Assembly (NCBI GenBank): GCA_027574665.1
Contig: CM050655.1
Span: forward strand, 930,001-994,000
Length of the DNA stretch: 64,000 nucleotides
Direction: 5' to 3'
Source: Rhynochetos jubatus
Lineage: Eukaryota; Chordata; Aves; Eurypygiformes; Rhynochetidae
The notes below the pieces were generated by a model. The model searched no databases. It was given only the letters and a program-made list of their open reading frames with translations, and was not told where the DNA came from. Shown one piece after another: positions 38,001 to 49,929 of the stretch. Position numbers and translations under genes: made by a program. Each line of letters begins with the position of its first letter. The first letter of the stretch is position 1.

Positions 38001-41000
38001 TAGGAGAGAATTTCTTGTCCCTCCTTGCTGCGCCTTTGCAGAGCACTGCGTGCCAGAGCAGCCGGATCGCTGTCTTGCTTGCAATCTCCAGTTCCAACAG
38101 TGCCACAGTTCCTCGGCAACAGAAAGAGCTAGGAAGCAATTGCTTGCGCTGATTTCTCTCGCTGTGCTCTAGCAGTTCGTTCCCTTTTCGGCAGAGCGCG
38201 GGACCGCTTGCAAAGCTTAGAAACAAACCTCTCCCTTTTCCTCCAAAAGGGAAAGAGCTACGAGAGAATTTCTTAGGGAAACCTTGTTTGTTTTGGCAGA
38301 GCACTGCATGCCTCTTAAGACAGAGCTCTGAATCCCCGGGAAAGTCGAAATCCAGCGGGACACCTTCTCTGTGCTAACAGGCTCGGAGAGGCTCGAATGC
38401 GCGGCTCGTTGAAGCGTCTGCCCGAACACGATCTAAAGCAGCACTGTAATGCGACCAAACAGAAAGAGTTAGGAGGGAATTTCTTGTCCCTTCTTGCTGC
38501 GCCTTTGCAGAGCACTGCGTGCCAGAGCAGCCGGATCGCTGTGTTGCTTGCAATCTCCAGTTCCCACAGTGCCACAGTTCCTCGGCAACAGAAAGAGCTA
38601 GGAAGCAATTGCTTGCGCTGTTTTCTCTCGCTGTGCTCTAGCAGTTCGTTCCCTTTTCGGCAGAGCGCGGGACCGCTTGCAAAGCTTAGAAACAAACCTC
38701 TCCCTTTTCCTCCAAAAGGGAAAGAGCTACGAGGGAATTTCTTAGGGAAACCTTGATTGTTTTGGCAGAGCACTGCATGCCTCTTAAGACAGAGCTCTGT
38801 ATCCCCGGGAAAGTCGAAATCCAGGGGGACACCTTCTCTGTCCTAACAGGCTCGGAGAGGCTCGAATGCGCGGCTCGTTGAAGCGTCTGCCCGAACACGG
38901 ACATCTGAAGCAGCACTGTAATGCGACCAAACAGAAAGAGTTAGGAGAGAATTTCTTGTCCCTTCTTGCTGCGCCTTTGCAGAGCACTGCGTGCCAGAGC
39001 AGCCGGATCGCTGTCTTGCTTGCAATCTCCAGTTCCCACAGTGCCACAGTTCCTCGGCAACAGAAAGAGCTAGGAAGCAATTGCTTGCGCTGTTTTCTCT
39101 CGCTGTGCTCTAGCAGTTCGTTCCCTTTTCGGCAGAGCGCGGGACCGCTTGCAAAGCTTAGAAACAAACCTCTCCCTTTTCCTCCAAAAGGGAAAGAGCT
39201 ACGAGAGAATTTCTTAGGGAAACCTTGTTTGTTTTGGCAGAGCACTGCATGCCTCTTAAGACAGAGCTCTGTATCCCCGGGAAAGTCGAAATCCAGGGGG
39301 ACACCTTCTCTGTCCTAACAGGCTCGGAGAGGCTCGAATGCGCGGCTCGTTGAAGCGTCTGCCCGAACACGGACATCTGAAGCAGCACTGTAATGCGACC
39401 AAACAGAAAGAGTTAGGAGAGAATTTCTTGTCCCTTCTTGCTGCGCCTTTGCAGAGCACTGCGTGCCAGAGCAGCCGGATCGCTGTCTTGCTTGCAATCT
39501 CCAGTTCCAACAGTGCCACAGTTCCTCGGCAACAGAAAGAGCTAGGAAGCAATTGCTTGCGCTGATTTCTCTCGCTGTGCTCTAGCAGTTCGTTCCCTTT
39601 TCGGCAGAGCGCGGGACCGCTTGCAAAGCTTAGAAACAAACCTCTCCCTTTTCCTCCAAAAGGGAAAGAGCTACGAGGGAATTTCTTAGCGAAACCTTGT
39701 TTGTTTTGGCAGGGCACTGCATGCCTCTTAAGACAGAGCTCTGGATCAGTGGGCAAGTCGAAATCCAGGGGGACACCTTCTCTGTCCTAACTGGCTCGGA
39801 GAGGCTCGAATGCGCGGCTCGTTGAAGCGTCTGCCCGAACACGGACATCTAAAGCAGCACTGTAATGCGACCAAACAGGAAGAGTTAGGAGAGAATTTCT
39901 TGTCCCTCCTTGCTGCGCCTTTGCAGAGCACTGCGTGCCAGAGCAGCCGGATCGCTGTCTTGCTTGCAATCTCCAGTTCCAACAGTGCCACAGTTCCTCG
40001 GCAACAGAAAGAGCTAGGAAGGAATTGCTTGCGCTGATTTCTCTCGCTGTGCTCTAGCAGTTCGTTCCCTTTTCGGCAGAGCGCGGGACCGCTTGCAAAG
40101 CTTAGAAACAAACCTCTCCCTTTTCCTCCAAAAGGGAAAGAGCTACGAGAGAATTTCTTAGGGAAACCTTGTTTGTTTTGGCAGAGCAGTGCATGCCTCT
40201 TAAGACAGAGCTCTGTATCCCCGGGAAAGTCGAAATCCAGGGGGACACCTTCTCTGTGCTAACAGGCTCGGAGAGGCTCGAATGCGCGGCTCGTTGAAGC
40301 GTCTGCCCGAACACGGACATCTGAAGCAGCACTGTAATGCGACCAAACAGAAAGAGTTAGGAGACAATTTCTTGTCCCTTCTTGCTGCGCCTTTGCAGAG
40401 CACTGCGTGCCAGAGCAGCCGGATCGCTGTGTTGCTTGCAATCTCCAGTTCCAACAGTGCCACAGTTCCTCGGCAACAGAAAGAGCTAGGAAGGAATTGC
40501 TTGCGCTGATTTCTCTCGCTGTGCTCTAGCAGTTCGTTCCCTTTTCGGCAGAGCGCGGGACCGCTTGCAAAGCTTAGAAACAAACCTCTCCCTTTTCCTC
40601 CAAAAGGGAAAGAGCTACGAGAGAATTTCTTAGGGAAACCTTGTTTGTTTTGGCAGAGCACTGCATGCCTCTTAAGACAGAGCTCTGGATCAGTGGGCAA
40701 GTCGAAATCCAGGGGGACACCTTCTCTGTCCTAACTGGCTCGGAGAGGCTCGAATGCGCGGCTCGTTGAAGCGTCTGCCCGAACACGGACATCTGAAGCA
40801 GCACTGTAATGCGACCAAACAGAAAGAGTTAGGAGAGAATTTCTTGTCCCTTCTTGCTGCGCCTTTGCAGAGCACTGCGTGCCAGAGCAGCCGGATCGCT
40901 GTGTTGCTTGCAATCTCCAGTTCCAACAGTGCCACAGTTCCTCGGCAACAGAAAGAGCTAGGAAGGAATTGCTTGCGCTGATTTCTCTCGCTGTGCTCTA

Positions 41001-41324
41001 GCAGTTCGTTCCCTTTTCGGCAGAGCGCGGGACCGCTTGCAAAGCTTAGAAACAAACCTCTCCCTTTTCCTCCAAAAGGGAAAGAGCTACGAGAGAATTT
41101 CTTAGGGAAACCTTGTTTGTTTTGGCAGAGCACTGCATGCCTCTTAAGACAGAGCTCTGGATCAGTGGGCAAGTCGAAATCCAGGGGGACACCTTCTCTG
41201 TCCTAACTGGCTCGGAGAGGCTCGAATGCGCGGCTCGTTGAAGCGTCTGCCCGAACACGGACATCTAAAGCAGCACTGTAATGCGACCAAACAGGAAGAG
41301 TTAGGAGAGAATTTCTTGTCCCTC
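29059..41324 (+). repeat. 26-monomer tandem duplication (12,266 bp), copy 2
   Basis: This copy follows copy 1 directly. Identity continues to 41,437; the first difference is G at 41438 against C at 29172. The true breakpoint therefore lies somewhere in a 114-bp interval (16,793-16,906 in copy 1). Apparent identity over 12 kb means a very recent duplication, ongoing homogenisation, or an assembly error. Confidence 0.9.
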
Positions 41325-44300
41325 CTTGCTGCGCCTTTGCAGAGCACTGCGTGCCAGAGCAGCCGGATCGCTGTCTTGCTTGCAATCTCCAGTTCCAACA
41401 GTGCCACAGTTCCTCGGCAACAGAAAGAGCTAGGAAGGAATTGCTTGCGCTGATTTCTCTCGCTGTGCTCTAGCAGTTCGTTCCCTTTTCGGCAGAGCGC
41501 GGGACCGCTTGCAAAGCTTAGAAACAAACCTCTCCCTTTTCCTCCAAAAGGGAAAGAGCTACGAGGGAATTTCTTAGGGAAACCTTGATTGTTTTGGCAG
41601 AGCACTGCATGCCTCTTAAGACAGAGCTCTGTATCCCCGGGAAAGTCGAAATCCAGGGGGACACCTTCTCTGTGCTAACAGGCTCGGAGAGGCTCGAATG
41701 CGCGGCTCGTTGAAGCGTCTGCCCGAACACGGACATCTGAAGCAGCACTGTAATGCGACCAAACAGAAAGAGTTAGGAGAGAATTTCTTGTCCCTTCTTG
41801 CTGCGCCTTTGCAGAGCACTGCGTGCCAGAGCAGCCGGATCGCTGTCTTGCTTGCAATCTCCAGTTCCAACAGTGCCACAGTTCCTCGGCAACAGAAAGA
41901 GCTAGGAAGCAATTGCTTGCGCTCTTTTCTCTCGCTGTGCTCTAGCAGTTCGTTCCCTTTTCGGCAGAGGGCGGGACAGCTTGCAAAGCTTAGAAACAAA
42001 CCTCTCCCTTTTCCTCCAAAAGGGAAAGAGCTACGAGGGAATTTCTTAGCGAAACCTTGTTTGTTTTGGCAGGGCACTGCATGCCTCTTAAGACAGAGCT
42101 CTGGATCAGTGGGCAAGTCGAAATCCAGGGGGACACCTTATCTGTCCTAACTGGCTCGGAGAGGCTCGAATGCGCGGCTCGTTGAAGCGTCTGCCCGAAC
42201 ACGGACATCTAAAGCAGCACTGTAATGCGACCAAACAGGAAGAGTTAGGAGAGAATTTCTTGTCCCTCCTTGCTGCGCCTTTGCAGAGCACTGCGTGCCA
42301 GAGCAGCCGGATCGCTGTCTTGCTTGCAATCTCCAGTTCCAACAGTGCCACAGTTCCTCGGCAACAGAAAGAGCTAGGAAGCAATTGCTTGCGCTGATTT
42401 CTCTCGCTGTGCTCTAGCAGTTCGTTCCCTTTTCGGCAGAGCGCGGGACCGCTTGCAAAGCTTAGAAACAAACCTCTCCCTTTTCCTCCAAAAGGGAAAG
42501 AGCTACGAGAGAATTTCTTAGGGAAACCTTGTTTGTTTTGGCAGAGCACTGCATGCCTCTTAAGACAGAGCTCTGAATCCCCGGGAAAGTCGAAATCCAG
42601 CGGGACACCTTCTCTGTGCTAACAGGCTCGGAGAGGCTCGAATGCGCGGCTCGTTGAAGCGTCTGCCCGAACACGATCTAAAGCAGCACTGTAATGCGAC
42701 CAAACAGAAAGAGTTAGGAGGGAATTTCTTGTCCCTTCTTGCTGCGCCTTTGCAGAGCACTGCGTGCCAGAGCAGCCGGATCGCTGTGTTGCTTGCAATC
42801 TCCAGTTCCCACAGTGCCACAGTTCCTCGGCAACAGAAAGAGCTAGGAAGCAATTGCTTGCGCTGTTTTCTCTCGCTGTGCTCTAGCAGTTCGTTCCCTT
42901 TTCGGCAGAGCGCGGGACCGCTTGCAAAGCTTAGAAACAAACCTCTCCCTTTTCCTCCAAAAGGGAAAGAGCTACGAGGGAATTTCTTAGGGAAACCTTG
43001 ATTGTTTTGGCAGAGCACTGCATGCCTCTTAAGACAGAGCTCTGTATCCCCGGGAAAGTCGAAATCCAGGGGGACACCTTCTCTGTCCTAACAGGCTCGG
43101 AGAGGCTCGAATGCGCGGCTCGTTGAAGCGTCTGCCCGAACACGGACATCTGAAGCAGCACTGTAATGCGACCAAACAGAAAGAGTTAGGAGAGAATTTC
43201 TTGTCCCTTCTTGCTGCGCCTTTGCAGAGCACTGCGTGCCAGAGCAGCCGGATCGCTGTCTTGCTTGCAATCTCCAGTTCCCACAGTGCCACAGTTCCTC
43301 GGCAACAGAAAGAGCTAGGAAGCAATTGCTTGCGCTGTTTTCTCTCGCTGTGCTCTAGCAGTTCGTTCCCTTTTCGGCAGAGCGCGGGACAGCTTGCAAA
43401 GCTTAGAAACAAACCTCTCCCTTTTCCTCCAAAAGGGAAAGAGCTACGAGGGAATTTCTTAGGGAAACCTTGATTGTTTTGGCAGAGCACTGCATGCCTC
43501 TTAAGACAGAGCTCTGTATCCCCGGGAAAGTCGAAATCCAGGGGGACACCTTCTCTGTGCTAACTGGCTCGGAGAGGCTCGAATGCGCGGCTCGTTGAAG
43601 CGTCTGCCCGAACACGGACATCTAAAGCAGCACTGTAATGCGACCAAACAGGAAGAGTTAGGAGAGAATTTCTTGTCCCTCCTTGCTGCGCCTTTGCAGA
43701 GCACTGCGTGCCAGAGCAGCCGGATCGCTGTCTTGCTTGCAATCTCCAGTTCCAACAGTGCCACAGTTCCTCGGCAACAGAAAGAGCTAGGAAGCAATTG
43801 CTTGCGCTGATTTCTCTCGCTGTGCTCTAGCAGTTCGTTCCCTTTTCGGCAGAGCGCGGGACCGCTTGCAAAGCTTAGAAACAAACCTCTCCCTTTTCCT
43901 CCAAAAGGGAAAGAGCTACGAGAGAATTTCTTAGGGAAACCTTGTTTGTTTTGGCAGAGCACTGCATGCCTCTTAAGACAGAGCTCTGTATCCCCGGGAA
44001 AGTCGAAATCCAGGGGGACACCTTCTCTGTGCTAACAGGCTCGGAGAGGCTCGAATGCGCGGCTCGTTGAAGCGTCTGCCCGAACACGGACATCTGAAGC
44101 AGCACTGTAATGCGACCAAACAGAAAGAGTTAGGAGACAATTTCTTGTCCCTTCTTGCTGCGCCTTTGCAGAGCACTGCGTGCCAGAGCAGCCGGATCGC
44201 TGTGTTGCTTGCAATCTCCAGTTCCAACAGTGCCACAGTTCCTCGGCAACAGAAAGAGCTAGGAAGGAATTGCTTGCGCTGATTTCTCTCGCTGTGCTCT

Positions 44301-45833
44301 AGCAGTTCGTTCCCTTTTCGGCAGAGCGCGGGCCCGCTTGCAAAGCTTAGAAACAAACCTCTCCCTTTTCCTCCAAAAGGGAAAGAGCTACGAGAGAATT
44401 TCTTAGGGAAACCTTGTTTGTTTTGGCAGAGCACTGCATGCCTCTTAAGACAGAGCTCTGGATCAGTGGGCAAGTCGAAATCCAGGGGGACACCTTCTCT
44501 GTCCTAACTGGCTCGGAGAGGCTCGAATGCGCGGCTCGTTGAAGCGTCTGCCCGAACACGGACATCTGAAGCAGCACTGTAATGCGACCAAACAGAAAGA
44601 GTTAGGAGAGAATTTCTTGTCCCTTCTTGCTGCGCCTTTGCAGAGCACTGCGTGCCAGAGCAGCCGGATCGCTGTGTTGCTTGCAATCTCCAGTTCCAAC
44701 AGTGCCACAGTTCCTCGGCAACAGAAAGAGCTAGGAAGGAATTGCTTGCGCTGATTTCTCTCGCTGTGCTCTAGCAGTTCGTTCCCTTTTCGGCAGAGCG
44801 CGGGACCGCTTGCAAAGCTTAGAAACAAACCTCTCCCTTTTCCTCCAAAAGGGAAAGAGCTACGAGAGAATTTCTTAGGGAAACCTTGTTTGTTTTGGCA
44901 GAGCACTGCATGCCTCTTAAGACAGAGCTCTGTATCCCCGGGAAAGTCGAAATCCAGGGGGACACCTTCTCTGTCCTAACTGGCTCGGAGAGGCTCGAAT
45001 GCGCGGCTCGTTGAAGCGTCTGCCCGAACACGGACATCTAAAGCAGCACTGTAATGCTACCAAACAGAAAGAGTTAGGAGGGAATTTCTTGTCCCTTCTT
45101 GCTGCGCCTTTGCAGAGCACTGCGTGCCAGAGCAGCCGGATCGCTGTGTTGCTTGCAATCTCCAGTTCCCACAGTGCCACAGTTCCTCGGCAACAGAAAG
45201 AGCTAGGAAGGAATTGCTTGCGCTGGTTTCTCTCGCTGTGCTCTAGCAGTTCGTTCCCTTTTCGGCAGAGCGCGGGACAGCTTGCAAAGCTTAGAAACAA
45301 ACCTCTCCCTTTTCCTCCAAAAGGGAAAGAGCTACGAGAGAATTTCTTAGGGAAACCTTGTTTGTTTTGGCAGAGCACTGCATGCCTCTTAAGACAGAGC
45401 TCTGTATCCCCGGGAAAGTCGAAATCCAGGGGGACACCTTCTCTGTGCCAACAGACTCGGAGAGGCTCGAATGCACGGCTCGTTGAAGCGTCTGCCCGAA
45501 CACGGACATCTAAAGCAGCACTGTAATGCGACCAAACAGGAAGAGTTAGGAGAGAATTTCTTGTCCCTTCTTGCTGCGCCTTTGCAGAGCACTGCGTGCC
45601 AGAGCAGCCGGATCGCTGTGTTGCTTGCAATCTCCAGTTCCAACAGTGCCACAGTTCCTCGGCAACAGAAAGAGCTAGGAAGGAATTGCTTGTGCTGTTT
45701 TCTCTCGCTGTGCTCTAGCAGTTCGTTCCCTTTTCGGCAGAGGGCGGGACCGCTTGCAAAGCTTAGAAACAAACCTCTCCCTTTTCCTCCAAAAGGGAAA
45801 GAGCTACGAGAGAATTTCTTAGGGAAACCTTGT

Positions 45834-46627
45834 TTGTTTTGGCAGAGCACTGCATGCCTCTTAAGACAGAGCTCTGGATCAGTGGGCAAGTCGAAATCCA
45901 GGGGGACACCTTCTCTGTGCTAAAAGGCTCGGAGAGGCTCGAATGCGCGGCTCGTTGAAGCGTCTGCCCGAACACGGACATCTAAAGCAGCACTGTAATG
46001 CGACCAAACAGAAAGAGTTAGGAGACAATTTCTTGTCCCTTCTTGCTGCGCCTTTGCAGAGCACTGCGTGCCAGAGCAGCCGGATCGCTGTGTTGCTTGC
46101 AATCTCCAGTTCCAACAGTGCCACAAGTTCCTCGGCAACAGAAAGAGCTAGGAAGCAATTGCTTGCGCTGATTTCTCTCGCTGTGCTCTAGCAGTTCGTT
46201 CCCTTTTCGGCAGAGCGCGGGACCGCTTGCAAAGCTTAGAAACAAACCTCTCCCTTTTCCTCCAAAAGGGAAAGAGCTACGAGAGAATTTCTTAGTGAAA
46301 CCTTGTTTGTTTTGGCAGAGCACTGCATGCCTCTTAAGACAGAGCTCTGTATCCCCGGGAAAGTCGAAATCCAGAGCGACACCTTCTCTGTCCTAACTGG
46401 CTCGGAGAGGCTCGAATGCGCGGCTCGTTGAAGCGTCTGCCCGAACACGGACATCTGAAGCAGCACTGTAATGCGACCAAACAGAAAGAGTTAGGAGAGA
46501 ATTTCTTGTCCCTCCTTGCTGCGCCTTTGCAGAGCACTGCATGCCAGAGCAGCCGGATCGCTGTCTTGCTTGCAATCTCCAGTTCCAACAGTGCCACAGT
46601 TCCTCGGCAACAGAAAGAGCTAGGAAG
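45834..46627 (+). repeat. Duplicated segment with 1-bp insertion, left copy
   Basis: It matches 49,136-49,929 at an offset of 3,302 bp. It is marked by the extra A in CCACAAGTTCC near 46,125, by GTGCTAAAAGG and by CCAGAGCGACACC. Borders: T at 45833 against A at 49135, and G at 46628 against C at 49930. Confidence 0.8.
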
Positions 46628-49135
46628 GAATTGCTTGCGCTAATTTCTCTCGCTGTGCTCTAGCAGTTCGTTCCCTTTTCGGCAGAGCGCGGGACCGCTT
46701 GCAAAGCTTAGAAACAAACCTCTCCCTTTTCCTCCAAAAGGGAAAGAGCTACGAGAGAATTTCTTAGTGAAATCTCGTTTGTTTTGGCAGAGCACTGCAT
46801 GCCTCTTAAGACAGAGCTCTGTATCCCCGGGAAAGTCGAAATCCAGGGGGACACCTTCTCTGTCCTAACAGGCTCGGAGAGGCTCGAATGCGCGGCTCGT
46901 TGAAGCGTCTGCCCGAACAAGGACATCTAAAGCAGCACTGTAATGCGACCAAACAGAAAGAGTTAGGAGAGAATTTCTTGTCCCTTCTTGCTGCGCCTTT
47001 GCAGAGCACTGCGTGCCAGAGCAGCCGGATCGCTGTCTTGCTTGCAATCTCCAGTTCCAACAGTGCCACAGTTCCTCGGCAACAGAAAGAGCTAGGAAGC
47101 AATTGCTTGCGCTGATTTCTCTCGCTGTGCTCTAGCAGTTCGTTCCCTTTTCGGCAGGGGGCGGGACCGCTTGCAAAGCTTAGAAACAAACCTCTCCCTT
47201 TTCCTCCAAAAGGGAAAGAGCTACGAGAGAATTTCTTAGGGAAACCTTGTTTGTTTTGACAGAGCACTGCATGCCTCTTAAGACAGAGCTCTGTATCCCC
47301 GGGAAAGTCGAAATCCAGGGGGACACCTTCTCTGTGCTAACAGGCTCGGAGAGGCTCGAATGCGCGGCTCGTTGAAGCGTCTGCCCGAACACGGACATCT
47401 AAAGCAGCACTGTAATGCGACCAAACAGAAAGAGTTAGGAGAGAATTTCTTGTCCCTCCTTGCTGCGCCTTTGCAGAGCACTGCGTGCCAGAGCAGCCGG
47501 ATCGCTGTCTTGCTTGCAATCTCCAGTTCCAACAGTGCCACAGTTCCTCGGCAACAGAAAGAGCTAGGAAGCAATTGCTTGCGCTGATTTCTCTCGCTGT
47601 GCTCTAGCAGTTCGTTCCCTTTTCGGCAGAGCGCGGGACCGCTTGCAAAGCTTAGAAACAAACCTCTCCCTTTTCCTCCAAAAGGGAAAGAGCTACGAGA
47701 GAATTTCTTAGGGAAACCTTGTTTGTTTTGGCAGAGCACTGCATGCCTCTTAAGACAGAGCTCTGGATCAGTGGGCAAGTCGAAATCCAGAGCGACACCT
47801 TCTCTGTCCTAACAGGCTCGGAGAGGCTCGAATGCGCGGCTCGTTGAAGCGTCTGCCCGAACACGGACATCTGAAGCAGCACTGTAATGCGACCAAACAG
47901 AAAGAGTTAGGAGAGAATTTCTTGTCCCTTCTTGCTGCGCCTTTGCAGAGCACTGCGTGCCAGAGCAGCCGGATCGCTGTGTTGCTTGCAATCTCCAGTT
48001 CCAACAGTGCCACAGTTCCTCGGCAACAGAAAGAGCTAGGAAGCAATTGCTTGCGCTGTTTTCTCTCGCTGTGCTACAGCAGTTCGTTCCCTTTTCGGCA
48101 GAGCGCGGGACCGCTTGCAAAGCTTAGAAACAAACCTCTCCCTTTTCCTCCAAAAGGGAAAGAGCTACGAGGGAATTTCTTAGGGAAACCTTGATTGTTT
48201 TGGCAGAGCACTGCATGCCTCTTAAGACAGAGCTCTGTATCCCCGGGAAAGTCGAAATCCAGGGGGACACCTTCTCTGTCCTAACTGGCTCGGAGAGGCT
48301 CGAATGCGCGGCTCGTTGAAGCGTCTGCCCGAACAGGGACATCTGAAGCAGCACTGTAATGCGACCAAACAGAAAGAGTTAGGAGACAATTTCTTGTCCC
48401 TTCTTGCTGCGCCTTTGCAGAGCACTGCGTGCCAGAGCAGCCGGATCGCTGTGTTGCTTGCAATCTCCAGTTCCAACAGTGCCACAGTTCCTCGGCAACA
48501 GAAAGAGCTAGGAAGGAATTGCTTGCGCTGATTTCTCTCGCTGTGCTCTAGCAGTTCGTTCCCTTTTCGGCAGAGCGCGGGACCGCTTGCAAAGCTTAGA
48601 AACAAACCTCTCCCTTTTCCTCCAAAAGGGAAAGAGCTACGAGGGAATTTCTTAGCGAAACCTTGTTTGTTTTGGCAGAGCACTGCATGCCTCTTAAGAC
48701 AGAGCTCTGAATCCCCGGGAAAGTCGAAATCCAGCGGGACACCTTCTCTGTGCTAACAGGCTCGGAGAGGCTCGAATGCGCGGCTCGTTGAAGCGTCTGC
48801 CCGAACACGATCTAAAGCAGCACTGTAATGCGACCAAACAGAAAGAGTTAGGAGGGAATTTCTTGTCCCTTCTTGCTGCGCCTTTGCAGAGCACTGCGTG
48901 CCAGAGCAGCCGGATCGCTGTGTTGCTTGCAATCTCCAGTTCCCACAGTGCCACAGTTCCTCGGCAACAGAAAGAGCTAGGAAGCAATTGCTTGCGCTGT
49001 TTTCTCTCGCTGTGCTCTAGCAGTTCGTTCCCTTTTCGGCAGAGCGCGGGACCGCTTGCAAAGCTTAGAAACAAACCTCTCCCTTTTCCTCCAAAAGGGA
49101 AAGAGCTACGAGGGAATTTCTTAGGGAAACCTTGA

Positions 49136-49929
49136 TTGTTTTGGCAGAGCACTGCATGCCTCTTAAGACAGAGCTCTGGATCAGTGGGCAAGTCGAAATC
49201 CAGGGGGACACCTTCTCTGTGCTAAAAGGCTCGGAGAGGCTCGAATGCGCGGCTCGTTGAAGCGTCTGCCCGAACACGGACATCTAAAGCAGCACTGTAA
49301 TGCGACCAAACAGAAAGAGTTAGGAGACAATTTCTTGTCCCTTCTTGCTGCGCCTTTGCAGAGCACTGCGTGCCAGAGCAGCCGGATCGCTGTGTTGCTT
49401 GCAATCTCCAGTTCCAACAGTGCCACAAGTTCCTCGGCAACAGAAAGAGCTAGGAAGCAATTGCTTGCGCTGATTTCTCTCGCTGTGCTCTAGCAGTTCG
49501 TTCCCTTTTCGGCAGAGCGCGGGACCGCTTGCAAAGCTTAGAAACAAACCTCTCCCTTTTCCTCCAAAAGGGAAAGAGCTACGAGAGAATTTCTTAGTGA
49601 AACCTTGTTTGTTTTGGCAGAGCACTGCATGCCTCTTAAGACAGAGCTCTGTATCCCCGGGAAAGTCGAAATCCAGAGCGACACCTTCTCTGTCCTAACT
49701 GGCTCGGAGAGGCTCGAATGCGCGGCTCGTTGAAGCGTCTGCCCGAACACGGACATCTGAAGCAGCACTGTAATGCGACCAAACAGAAAGAGTTAGGAGA
49801 GAATTTCTTGTCCCTCCTTGCTGCGCCTTTGCAGAGCACTGCATGCCAGAGCAGCCGGATCGCTGTCTTGCTTGCAATCTCCAGTTCCAACAGTGCCACA
49901 GTTCCTCGGCAACAGAAAGAGCTAGGAAG
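49136..49929 (+). repeat. Duplicated segment with 1-bp insertion, right copy
   Basis: It carries the same extra A near 49,427. These two are the only insertion monomers in the window. A further block just upstream, about 48,120-49,180, recurs at about 50,950-52,010 (offset 2,830 bp), so several exchanges overlap here. Confidence 0.8.

Noticed and set aside
44917-45630. Open frames, up to 237 codons on the minus strand here and about 150-166 codons in most monomers, plus 71-150 codons on the plus strand
   Set aside because: The same frames recur in each monomer, overlap on both strands, show no recognisable domain and change length with single variants. The monomer length is not a multiple of 3, so frames break at each repeat. 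The 237-codon case comes from chance loss of stops. None is a credible gene.
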